Assembly: GCF_000153465.1 (NCBI RefSeq)
Contig: NZ_CH672387.1
Span: 2,953,903-3,017,902, forward strand
Source of the DNA: Aurantimonas manganoxydans SI85-9A1
GTDB taxonomy: Bacteria > Pseudomonadota > Alphaproteobacteria > Rhizobiales > Rhizobiaceae
DNA length: 64,000 nucleotides
Reading direction: 5' to 3'
Of this stretch, positions 19,348 through 27,194 are shown piece by piece; position 1 is the first letter of the stretch; every line of letters begins with the position of its first letter. The notes below the pieces were generated by a model that was not told the origin of the DNA, did not search any database, and saw only the letters and a list, made by a program, of their open reading frames with translations. The translations under genes and the position numbers were made by a program.

Positions 19348-20775
19348 TCAGGCGTCGAGCAGGCCGTAGCGCTCGCGCAGCAGGAAGCGGGCGTTGAGCA
19401 GCAATGCCGCGGTAGACAGGCCGAAGGCCAACCCCCACCACAGGCCGACGCCGCCCCACCCCACCATGAAGGCGAGGACATAGGCCACCGGCATGCCGAC
19501 CAGCCAATAGCTGAACAGCGCGATCAGCATCGGCGTGCCGGTATCCTTCACGCCGCGCAGGATACCGGCGGCCACGACCTGCAGCGCATCGGCGATCTGG
19601 AAGAGCGCGGCGACCACCAGCAGCGGCACGCCATAGGCCAACACCGCCTCGGCGTTGGCGTTGCCCCGATCGAGATAGAGGCCGATCAGCTCCTGCGGCC
19701 AGAACCAGAACAGGCATGCACCGCCGATCGAAATCAGCGTGCCGATGCCCAGCGCCACCGCCGACGCGCGGTCGAGATCGCGGCGGTCGCCGCGCCCGAA
19801 GGCGAGCCCGACCCGCACCGTCGCGGCACTCGACAGGCCGAGGGGCACCATGAAGGCGATGGAGGCGATCTGCAGCGCGATGCCGTGGGCGGCCAGCGGA
19901 ATGGTGCCAAGCCAGCCCATCATGATCGAGGAGGCCACGAACAGCCCGACCTCGGCGATGATCGTCGCGCCGATCGGCCAGCCGAGCCGCAGCACCTCGA
20001 AGAAGTCCGGCCAGTCCGGCCGCCAGAAGCGGGCGTAGAGTTCGTAGCGGCGCAGACTCGGCGCCAGCGCCGTATAGGCGACCAGCAAGCCGGTCATCAG
20101 GAGATTGCTGCCGAGCGTCGCCACCGCCGCCCCGACGATGCCGAGCGCCGGCGCACCGAAATGGCCGAAGATCAGGAGGTAGTTCAGCCCGGCATTAACC
20201 ACGGCGCCCACGAGGATCACCGCCAGGACGAGATAGGCGCGATTGACGACGGTCAGGTAGGAGCGCAGCCCCAGGACCAGCAGCGCCGGAAACATCGACC
20301 ATAGGGCGACGCGCATATAGGCCCCCGCGAGGGCCGAGATTTCCGGGTCCTGGCCCAGCGCCACCAGGATCGCCTCGGTGTACCAGAGCGGCAGCATGAC
20401 GAGCGCGCTGTAGAGCATCAGCACCCACAGGCCCATGCGGATCGAGCGGCGCACGTCGCGCACGTCGCCGCGGCCCTCGGCGCCGGCCGCCAGCGGCAGC
20501 ACGGCCTGCGCGAAGCCGGCCCCGAAGATGAAGACGATGAAGAAGGTCTGGGTGGCCAGGACGCCGGCCGCCAGTTCGGTGGCGCCGAGCCAGCCGATCA
20601 TCACCGTGTCGGTGACGTTCATGGTCATCTGCGCCAGCTGCGCGCCGATCAGCGGCACCGCCAGAACGACCGTCGCGACGGCGTGGCGCAGCCACGACTG
20701 CACCGGCCCACGGCCATCGGCGCGGGGCAGCGGCTGCGTTTGCGCGCTGGACCGTTCTGATACATTCGTCTGCAT
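19348..20775 (-). CDS. MATE family efflux transporter (NorM-like)
   Basis: Inner-membrane Na+- or H+-coupled multidrug exporter. The 475 residues from ATG 20775 show about twelve hydrophobic segments in two homologous halves, with VVLAVPLIGAQLAQMTMNVT at the start and TDTVMIGWLGATELAAG, the standard first-helix pattern of MATE proteins; LQIADALQVVAAGILRG with DTGTPM is the second-half equivalent. The longer frame from 20859 adds a charged stretch with no ribosome site. The gene converges on nadD and diverges from the DMT gene. Confidence 0.92.
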   Translation of the reverse strand: MQTNVSERSSAQTQPLPRADGRGPVQSWLRHAVATVVLAVPLIGAQLAQMTMNVTDTVMIGWLGATELAAGVLATQTFFIVFIFGAGFAQAVLPLAAGAEGRGDVRDVRRSIRMGLWVLMLYSALVMLPLWYTEAILVALGQDPEISALAGAYMRVALWSMFPALLVLGLRSYLTVVNRAYLVLAVILVGAVVNAGLNYLLIFGHFGAPALGIVGAAVATLGSNLLMTGLLVAYTALAPSLRRYELYARFWRPDWPDFFEVLRLGWPIGATIIAEVGLFVASSIMMGWLGTIPLAAHGIALQIASIAFMVPLGLSSAATVRVGLAFGRGDRRDLDRASAVALGIGTLISIGGACLFWFWPQELIGLYLDRGNANAEAVLAYGVPLLVVAALFQIADALQVVAAGILRGVKDTGTPMLIALFSYWLVGMPVAYVLAFMVGWGGVGLWWGLAFGLSTAALLLNARFLLRERYGLLDA

Positions 20776-20986
20776 GACATCACCGCCTGATGCCGGTGGC
20801 CTAGAAGGGTGCGACGGGGAAGTCCAGCGCAGCCGTGACGGGGCAACGCCCCGCCGCAAGAACGGGTGTCACGACATCGCAATGTCGACTGCCGGTTTTC
20901 GTGAAAGTTGCGTTCGAAGCCGAACTGTTCGGCTTTGCAGCGCCGCAGCTTTCCAGTAAGCAACGCTTAGCAAAGGCGTCGATCCC

Positions 20987-21844
20987 GTGAAATCCTTCAG
21001 TTCCCTCCTGACCGGCATCCTGTTGACGGTCCTTGCCGGCAGCGTCTTTGCGGGCATGGATTCGCTTGGCAAGCATCTGACCACGCTCCTGCCCGTGCTG
21101 CAGGTGATCTGGGGCCGCTATTTCTTCCAGACGCTGGTGCTGGGCAGCTACCTGGGCGCCACGACGGGCACCCGCTTCCTGAAGGCCCGCCATCCCTATC
21201 TGCAGCTGGTGCGTGGCATGCTGCTGCTGGCGGCCACGATCTGCATGTACAACGCCCTTGCCCGCGTGCCGCTGGCCGATGCGACGGCCGTCCTGTTCTT
21301 CACCCCGATCGTCGTCACGATCCTGTCGGTCATGGTGCTGAAGGAAACCATCGGCATCCACCGCATCGGCGCCATCATCGCCGGCTTCTGCGGCATGCTG
21401 CTGATCCTGCGGCCGGGCTTTGCCGGCATCGAGCCGGCGCTTGGCTTCGCCCTGGCCGCGTCGGGCTTCAACGCCTGCTACCTGTTGATGACCCGACGCC
21501 TCGCCGGCACCGAAGATGCCGCCTCGACCCAGTTCAACACGACGGCGGCCGGTGCGGTCATCCTGACCCTCGTCATCATCCCCTTCTGGGAGACACCGGC
21601 CCCGGCGACGCTGGCGCTTCTGGTCCTCAGCGGCGTTGCCGGATCGATCGGCCATTTCACCCTCGTCACGGCCTTCTCCCACGCCCCGGCCTCGCTGCTG
21701 TCACCCTTCCTCTATTCGCAGGTGCTGGTCGCCAGCATTCTCAGCGTGGTTCTGTTCGGCGACCCGCTGCAGCCACCGATGATCCTCGGCACGGTGATTT
21801 TGGTTGCCAGCGGTCTATACATCTGGTGGCGCGAGAACCGCTGA
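20987..21844 (+). CDS. DMT family transporter (EamA domains)
   Basis: Ten-helix drug/metabolite-type exporter or metabolite carrier with two EamA repeats, 285 residues from a GTG. Helix-rich segments include SLLTGILLTVLAGSVFAGMD, ATAVLFFTPIVVTILSVMV, GAIIAGFCGMLLIL and SLLSPFLYSQVLVASILSVV; a short WWRENR tail is cytoplasmic. The two halves align roughly at residues 10-140 and 150-280. The cargo cannot be told. It diverges from the MATE gene across 211 bases in which I find no convincing promoter. Confidence 0.9.
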   Translation: MKSFSSLLTGILLTVLAGSVFAGMDSLGKHLTTLLPVLQVIWGRYFFQTLVLGSYLGATTGTRFLKARHPYLQLVRGMLLLAATICMYNALARVPLADATAVLFFTPIVVTILSVMVLKETIGIHRIGAIIAGFCGMLLILRPGFAGIEPALGFALAASGFNACYLLMTRRLAGTEDAASTQFNTTAAGAVILTLVIIPFWETPAPATLALLVLSGVAGSIGHFTLVTAFSHAPASLLSPFLYSQVLVASILSVVLFGDPLQPPMILGTVILVASGLYIWWRENR

Positions 21845-21982
21845 GACGCATCGCGACGGCCCGCCACGCCGTGTCGGTCCTCCATATCCCGCGTGCGCCC
21901 GGCAGTCTTCTCCGCCCCCGGTCCGGTAATGCGGCTGTATCGCCGGCAGATACCTTTGCGGTTGCGTTCGCAGAGCGGTTTC

Positions 21983-21994
21983 GATTGTATCCAA
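21983..21994 (+). promoter_or_regulatory. Candidate GntR operator, autoregulatory copy
   Basis: GATTGTATCCAA lies 28 bases before the GntR start at 22023. It is the exact reverse complement of TTGGATACAATC (22800-22811) in the promoter of the next gene. The core TTG-N4-CAA is a dyad, as expected for a dimeric FCD-class GntR protein. Confidence 0.65.
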
Positions 21995-22022
21995 ATTCAC
22001 ATGGGGAGGATCGGAACCGGCC

Positions 22023-22721
22023 ATGACCGGGAAGAGGAACCAGAACGCCAAGCAGCGGACCGTCGATCGCGTCTACGAGGATGTTCGCGCCGACATCATC
22101 CGCGGTCAGCATCCGCCGGGCACACGCCTGACAGAGGAGATGCTGGGCGACCGCTATCAGGTCAGCCGGACGCCCGTCCGGGCCGCACTGCACAAGCTGG
22201 CGGCCGACGGTTTCGTCGACATGGTCCCGCGGATCGGGGCCCTCGTAAAAACGCGCTCGCAGGCCGAGATCGCCGAAATCTATACCGTCCGCGCCCTGCT
22301 GGAGGGCACCGCCGCGGGGCTGGCCGCGAGCCGGCGCAGCGAGGCGGATCTCGCCGCACTGCGCCGGATCGCCGACGAGATGGAGCGAATCGTCGCAGAC
22401 CGCCGGCAGATCGAACCGCTGTCGCGGCTCAACCAGGAGTTCCACCAGGTGATCGCCGCCGCCAGCGGCAACAAGACGCTGGAGGAAGCCGCCCTGCGGC
22501 TGATGGGGATCGGCTTGCTCGTCCACACCTATGGCAGTTTCCGCAGCCCCGACATCGCCCGCAGCCTCGCGGAACATCGCGTCCTGATCGATGCCCTGTC
22601 GGCACAGGACGGCGAATGGGCAACTGCCGTCATGCGCTCGCACATGCTGGCGACGCGCACGGCGCTGCTCACCGTGATGGATCCCGATGCGGCGGCCGGG
22701 CACCCGCTCCAGGACTCCTGA
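22023..22721 (+). CDS. GntR-family transcriptional regulator (FCD domain)
   Basis: Probable local repressor of the CoA-transferase/TRAP genes. The 232 residues contain a winged helix (about 12-80: RVYEDVRADIIRGQHPPGTR, LGDRYQVSRTPVRAAL, VDMVPRIGALV) and an FCD ligand domain (about 90-215) with EIYTVRALLEG, LNQEFHQVIAAASGN and AEHRVLIDALSA, which carry the usual metal-binding His and Asp positions. GGGGAGGATCGG precedes the ATG at somewhat long spacing. Twin operators before this gene and before the next indicate autoregulation. Confidence 0.9.
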   Translation: MTGKRNQNAKQRTVDRVYEDVRADIIRGQHPPGTRLTEEMLGDRYQVSRTPVRAALHKLAADGFVDMVPRIGALVKTRSQAEIAEIYTVRALLEGTAAGLAASRRSEADLAALRRIADEMERIVADRRQIEPLSRLNQEFHQVIAAASGNKTLEEAALRLMGIGLLVHTYGSFRSPDIARSLAEHRVLIDALSAQDGEWATAVMRSHMLATRTALLTVMDPDAAAGHPLQDS

Positions 22722-22791
22722 TGACCACCCGCCACCCCGTCATTCTTGCGAGGCAGCGGCCGTACCGGGCGTCGGCGTGTGCAGTGCAGGA

Positions 22792-22821
22792 TTGACGGAT
22801 TGGATACAATCCCGCTAGCAT
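22792..22821 (+). promoter_or_regulatory. CoA-transferase promoter with GntR operator in the spacer
   Basis: TTGACG (22792-22797) and TAGCAT (22816-22821) make a good -35/-10 pair with 18 bases between. The spacer contains TTGGATACAATC (22800-22811), reverse complement of the site before the GntR gene. Binding there would exclude RNA polymerase. The CoA-transferase start is 75 bases downstream of the -10. Confidence 0.68.
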
Positions 22822-22895
22822 TGTCGCGTGGCTCCTGTGGGAGCGATGTCGGGCTCGGTGGGACGAGGCCGTGGAGGACATGCCCGGGAGGATCG

Positions 22896-24086
22896 ATGAA
22901 GGCGCTAGACGGAATCCGTGTGCTCGAAATGGGCCAGCTCATCGCCGGCCCCTTCTGCGGGCAGCTCCTGGCGGATTTCGGCGCCGAAGTCGTGAAGATC
23001 GAGCCGCCGCGCGTCGGCGACGCGATGCGCCAGTGGGGCCGCACCGATGCCGAAGGCCATCCGCTGTGGTGGCCGGTGATCGCCCGCAACAAGAAGTCGA
23101 TGACGCTCGACCTGCGCAAGTCGGAAGCGCAGGAGTTGGTCCGCGAACTCGTCGCGTCGACCGACATCATCGTCGAGAATTTTCGCGCCGGACGCATGGA
23201 GGCCTGGGGCCTCGACTACGAAACGCTGAAGGCGATCAATCCGCGCCTGATCATGGTCCGCATCACCGGCTTCGGCCAGACCGGCCCCTACAGCAACCGC
23301 GCCGGCTTCGCCGCCGTCTGCGAAGCGATGGGCGGCATGCGCTACATCGGCGGCTATCCCGACCGCCCGCCGGTGCGCATCGGCCTGTCGATCGGCGACA
23401 CGCTGGCCGGCCAGAGCGGCTTCCAGGGCGCGCTCTTGGCGCTGCAGCACCGCCATGTCACCGGTGAAGGCCAGATGGTCGACGCCTCGATCTACGAGTC
23501 GGTGCTGTCGGTGATGGAGAGTGTCGTCACCGAATACGACCGCGGCGGCCATGTGCGCGAGCGGTCCGGCAGCTTCCTGCCCGGCATCGCTCCCTCCAAC
23601 GCCTATCCCACCAAGGACGGCGACACGATCATCATCGGCGCCAATCAGGACAGCCTGTTTCGCCGGCTGACGGCCCTGATGGGCCAGCCGGAGCTCGCCG
23701 ACGACGCGCGTTTCGCCAATCACCAGGCGCGCGGCCGCAACCAGGCGGAGATCGACGCGATCATCGGCGAATGGACACAGACGCAGGAGGCGCATCCGCT
23801 GGTCGAGCTCCTGGCCGAGGCCGGCGTCCCGGCCGGCCTGACCTATCGCGCCCACGACATGCTGGAGGACCCGCACTTCATCGCCCGGGAATCGATCGTG
23901 CGGGTCGAGGACGAGACGCTGGGGGCGACCGCCATGCAGAACGTCTTCCCCCGCCTCTCCGCCTCGCCCGGCGCCGTGGAGCGGACCGGGCCGAAGCTCG
24001 GTGAACACACCCGGCCCGTGCTGCGCGAATGGCTGGACTACGACGACGCGCGGATCGACGCGCTGGAAGCTGCCGAAATCATCTAG
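22896..24086 (+). CDS. CaiB/BaiF family CoA-transferase (class III)
   Basis: Moves CoA between carboxylic acids through an aspartyl-CoA thioester. The 396 residues from ATG 22896 (GGGAGGATCG before it) start MKALDGIRVLEMGQLIAGPF, then DFGAEVVKIEPP, NKKSMTLDLR, VRITGFGQTGPYSNRAGF and LSIGDTLAG, in which D168 matches the catalytic aspartate of formyl-CoA transferase. C-terminal GVPAGLTYRAHDMLEDPHF is also typical. The acid is unknown; the TRAP transporter downstream suggests that an imported carboxylate is activated here. The 22746 reading is rejected because of foreign N-terminal sequence. Confidence 0.92.
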   Translation: MKALDGIRVLEMGQLIAGPFCGQLLADFGAEVVKIEPPRVGDAMRQWGRTDAEGHPLWWPVIARNKKSMTLDLRKSEAQELVRELVASTDIIVENFRAGRMEAWGLDYETLKAINPRLIMVRITGFGQTGPYSNRAGFAAVCEAMGGMRYIGGYPDRPPVRIGLSIGDTLAGQSGFQGALLALQHRHVTGEGQMVDASIYESVLSVMESVVTEYDRGGHVRERSGSFLPGIAPSNAYPTKDGDTIIIGANQDSLFRRLTALMGQPELADDARFANHQARGRNQAEIDAIIGEWTQTQEAHPLVELLAEAGVPAGLTYRAHDMLEDPHFIARESIVRVEDETLGATAMQNVFPRLSASPGAVERTGPKLGEHTRPVLREWLDYDDARIDALEAAEII

Positions 24087-24157
24087 GGAACGGGACCGGA
24101 CGCGCGACGCGGCAGGGAGCCGGGCGCCGCGTGAACCGGCCAGTGGGAGGAACGTCA

Positions 24158-24271
24158 TTGCCACTCGAATTGCGGATGCGCGCGACTAAGGCTGATGCCG
24201 GCCGCCGGTCGGCCCCCGGTGCAGAGCGCACGCGGCGGCCCGCCGCGCACGGCAAGGCGGGCACGCGATGA
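24158..24271 (+). CDS. Possible short leader ORF translationally coupled to dctM
   Basis: A TTG at 24158 lies six bases after GTGGGAGGAA, one of the best ribosome sites in the neighbourhood, and opens a 37-codon frame whose TGA overlaps the dctM ATG as ATGA. The peptide is basic, Arg/Ala-rich, with no membrane segment or known family. Together with the lack of a good ribosome site before dctM itself, this suggests coupled translation. Conservation is untested and it may be chance in G+C-rich DNA. Confidence 0.3.
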   Translation: MPLELRMRATKADAGRRSAPGAERTRRPAAHGKAGTR

Positions 24272-25566
24272 TCGAACCCATCCTCGTCGTCGTCATCCTT
24301 CTGGCGATGATCGCCATCGGGGCGCCGATCTTCCTCGCGCTGGGCGCCGCCGGCCTCACCGGCCTCTACATGGCGCGCGGGTCGATGGCCTTCTTCTTTG
24401 GCCCAACCTCGCTGTTCGGCCAGCTCAACAGCTTCGAATTGCTGGCGCTGCCGCTGTTCGTGCTGATGGGCAATTTCCTTGCGGCGACGCCCGTCGGCAA
24501 GAACCTCTTCCATGCCGCCGTCGTCTGGCTGCAGTGGCTGCGCGGCGGACTGGCCATCGCCACCGTTGGCGCCTCGGCGGTCTTCGGCGCGGTCTCCGGC
24601 GTGTCCATCGCCGGCGTCGCGGCGGTCGGCTCCATCGCCGTGCCGGAAATGCTGGCGCGCGGCTACAGCCGCTCGATCGCCGCCGGCAGCGTCGTCAGCG
24701 CCGGGGCGCTGGCCATGCTGATCCCGCCCAGCGTGCCGCTGATCATCTACGGCGCGGTCTCCGGCGTCTCGGTGGCCGACCTGTTCATCGGGGGCATCGT
24801 GCCGGGCGTCGCCCTGGCCCTGGCGCTGTCGGTCTATCTCTACTTCCGGGTCCTGCTGAATCCGTCGGAAGCGCCGCGCCAGGCCCATGTGGAATACAGC
24901 TGGGGTGACCGCCTGCGCGCCATCGGCGGCATCTGGCACGCGCTCCTGCTCGTGGCCGTCGTACTCGGCACGATCTACACGGGCGTCGCCACGCCCAGCG
25001 AGGCGGCAGCCTTCGGTGCCGTCGGGGCCTTCCTGATCGCTACCGTGATCTTCCGCAGCGTCGGCCTGCGTGGCACGATGGAGGTGCTCGGGTCGAGCGC
25101 CCGCATCTCCGGCGCGATCCTGCTGATCATGGGCTGCGCCCGGATCTTCGGCGACTATCTCAATCTCGTGCGGGTGCCCGACGCGATCACCGGCCTCTTG
25201 ATCGGCACCGATCTGCCGCCGGAGGTGATCCTCGTCCTGATCATGCTGGCCCTTGTCGGCCTCGGCATGCTGGTCGATGCTGTGTCGCTGATCGTCGTGA
25301 CCACGCCGATCCTGCTGCCGCTGATCACCACCCTCGGCTACGACCCGTTGTGGTTCGGCATCATCCTGGTGATGAACCTGGAGATTGCCGTCGTCACGCC
25401 GCCGGTGGGCCTCAACCTCTACACGCTCAAGGCGGTGGCCCCGATGCTGAAGATCGAGGAGATCGTGCGCAGCGTGGTGCCCTTCGTCATGGTGCAGTTC
25501 GTGATGCTCATCATCTTCGTGCTGTTCCCCGCCATCAGCCTCTGGCTGCCCAATCTCATGCGTTGA
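24268..25566 (+). CDS. dctM: TRAP transporter large permease subunit (DctM)
   Basis: Twelve-helix channel subunit of a tripartite ATP-independent periplasmic transporter that imports carboxylates with Na+. The 432 residues begin MIEPILVVVILLAMIAIGAP and include GSIAVPEMLARGYSRSIAAG, AGALAMLIPPSVPLIIYG (the signature loop of DctM) and VVTPPVGLNLY near the end; length is normal. It comes first in the order large permease, binding protein, small permease, which is not the usual P-Q-M order. Confidence 0.94.
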   Translation: MIEPILVVVILLAMIAIGAPIFLALGAAGLTGLYMARGSMAFFFGPTSLFGQLNSFELLALPLFVLMGNFLAATPVGKNLFHAAVVWLQWLRGGLAIATVGASAVFGAVSGVSIAGVAAVGSIAVPEMLARGYSRSIAAGSVVSAGALAMLIPPSVPLIIYGAVSGVSVADLFIGGIVPGVALALALSVYLYFRVLLNPSEAPRQAHVEYSWGDRLRAIGGIWHALLLVAVVLGTIYTGVATPSEAAAFGAVGAFLIATVIFRSVGLRGTMEVLGSSARISGAILLIMGCARIFGDYLNLVRVPDAITGLLIGTDLPPEVILVLIMLALVGLGMLVDAVSLIVVTTPILLPLITTLGYDPLWFGIILVMNLEIAVVTPPVGLNLYTLKAVAPMLKIEEIVRSVVPFVMVQFVMLIIFVLFPAISLWLPNLMR

Positions 25567-25588
25567 GTTTCATCAAGGGAGGAAAGAC

Positions 25589-26629
25589 ATGACCATCGAC
25601 AGACGCAGGCTCATCACCACCACGGGCGCCGTCGCCCTGGCTTCGGCACTGGGCCTCCGCACCACCCGGCAGGCCGCCGCCGCCCAGAAGCTGACCGGCG
25701 TCACCTACCTGCCGCCGTCCTATGCCGACCTCGCCTATGGCTCGCAGGGCCTGGTCGACCGGATCAACGAGAAGGCCGGCGAGACCGTCGCCATCGATTT
25801 CTACGATTCCGGACGTCTGCTGTCGGCCGACGAGCAATTGCCGGCGCTGCGGTCGGGCACCATCGACTTCATGTTCCACACCACGTCCTACATCACCCGG
25901 TCGCTGCCGATCCTCGGCATCACGGGGCTGCCGGGCGTCGTCGGCGATCTGGCCAAGAACCCCGACCGGCTGAAGCGCGGTTCGCCGCTGTTCCAGCTCA
26001 TCCAGGACGAGCTGAAGAAGAACGGCCTCACCGTTCTCAGCCTCGGCGGTGGCATCATGGAGCCGGAATATATCTGGAGCACCGAGTCGGCGCCGATCCG
26101 CAGCCTCGACGACGTGAAGGGCAAGAAGATTCGTGTCGTGTCCTTTGAGGCGACCAAGGTGATGGAAGACCTCGGCGGCGCGGCGGTGCGCATCCCGTCC
26201 TCCGAGCTCTATCTCGCCATGCAGCGCGGCACGGTCGATGCGGCGGTCGCCAACATCTCGACGATCAACGGCCGCAGCATCCAGGAGCAGGTCGGCCAGG
26301 TCTACCGCATGCCGCTGACCGCATTCGCGATCGGCGTGTTCGTCCAGACCGATCGCTGGGAAGCGATGGACCAGGCGGTGCGCGACGCCTTCATGGATGG
26401 CGTCGAATGGTTCGACACGCACAGCGCCAAGGTCGCCAATACCGAGTATTTCGAAGAGAAGTACTGGCCTGCCTTCCGTGAGCTCGGCATCGAGGAAATC
26501 GAGCCTGACGCGGCAGCCGTGGAGCGCTTCAACGAGATCAGCGCCGGCGTGCGCGACAGCTGGGTGCAGGAGGTCGGTGAGGACGTCGGCCGCCGCGCCA
26601 TCGCGCTGGCGCACGGCGAAGACGCGTAA
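25589..26629 (+). CDS. dctP: TRAP transporter substrate-binding protein (DctP)
   Basis: Periplasmic binding protein for the adjacent permease, 346 residues. An RRRLIT motif in the N-terminal MTIDRRRLITTTGAVALASA resembles a Tat signal, followed by an Ala-rich cleavage region near residue 32. The mature part has FMFHTTSYITRSLPILGI, GKKIRVVSFEATKVMEDLGG, RIPSSELYLAMQRGTVDAAV (the family's ligand-contact segment) and an amphipathic C-terminal helix. Ligand unknown, but the neighbouring CoA-transferase points to a carboxylate. AAGGGAGGAAAGAC precedes the ATG. Confidence 0.92.
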   Translation: MTIDRRRLITTTGAVALASALGLRTTRQAAAAQKLTGVTYLPPSYADLAYGSQGLVDRINEKAGETVAIDFYDSGRLLSADEQLPALRSGTIDFMFHTTSYITRSLPILGITGLPGVVGDLAKNPDRLKRGSPLFQLIQDELKKNGLTVLSLGGGIMEPEYIWSTESAPIRSLDDVKGKKIRVVSFEATKVMEDLGGAAVRIPSSELYLAMQRGTVDAAVANISTINGRSIQEQVGQVYRMPLTAFAIGVFVQTDRWEAMDQAVRDAFMDGVEWFDTHSAKVANTEYFEEKYWPAFRELGIEEIEPDAAAVERFNEISAGVRDSWVQEVGEDVGRRAIALAHGEDA

Positions 26630-26640
26630 GGGGAACCATC

Positions 26641-27147
26641 ATGCTCGCCGTTCCGGTCAGGCTGTTCGAACATTTCGCCAGGCTTCTGCAGATCATGGGC
26701 CAGGTCGTGCTCGCCTTCATGGCGCTGACGATCACGTATGACGCGACGATGCGCTACATCTTCGCGGCACCGACCTCGTGGAGCCTGGAGATCAACGCCT
26801 TCCTGGTCGTCTATCTGGCGGTCATGACGGCGGCGGACGTGCAGCGGCGCGGCGAGCATATCGGCATCACGCTCCTGCCCGACAGCATGGGCGACAACGG
26901 GCGGCGCGTGCTGTCCACCATCGTCGGCATCGTCGGCTGCGTGTTCTGCGCGATCATCACCTGGCGCGGCGGCCACATGGCCTACGACGCCTGGGCCTAC
27001 GGCGAACGCGTCTCGAGCGGCTTCGGCACGCCGATGTGGCTGCCCTACGGCATGCTGCCGATCGGCTTCGGCGCCCTCGGCCTGCAGTTCCTGATCAACA
27101 CCCTGCAGGGCCCGCCACCCCGCTCGGACGTGATCCACCACGTCTGA
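26641..27147 (+). CDS. dctQ: TRAP transporter small permease subunit (DctQ)
   Basis: Four-helix partner of DctM, 168 residues. Hydrophobic segments at about 17-38, 50-68, 88-108 and 132-155 and the motif PTSWSLEINAFLVVYLAVMT followed by RRGEHIGI are those of DctQ proteins. It begins 11 bases after dctP and ends the plus-strand operon, converging on the PLP-enzyme gene. Confidence 0.9.
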   Translation: MLAVPVRLFEHFARLLQIMGQVVLAFMALTITYDATMRYIFAAPTSWSLEINAFLVVYLAVMTAADVQRRGEHIGITLLPDSMGDNGRRVLSTIVGIVGCVFCAIITWRGGHMAYDAWAYGERVSSGFGTPMWLPYGMLPIGFGALGLQFLINTLQGPPPRSDVIHHV

Positions 27148-27158
27148 GCCCGAAATTC

Positions 27159-27194
27159 CTGAGCGACGGCGGTCTGAGGATCGTCGCCGCTCAG
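27159..27194. terminator. Bidirectional hairpin between convergent genes
   Basis: CTGAGCGACGGCG (27159-27171) pairs with CGTCGCCGCTCAG (27182-27194): 13 positions with one mismatch and one G-U pair, and a ten-base loop. It sits between dctQ and the PLP-enzyme gene and includes the stop codon of the latter. There is no T run, so termination would be weak or Rho-assisted. Confidence 0.4.
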
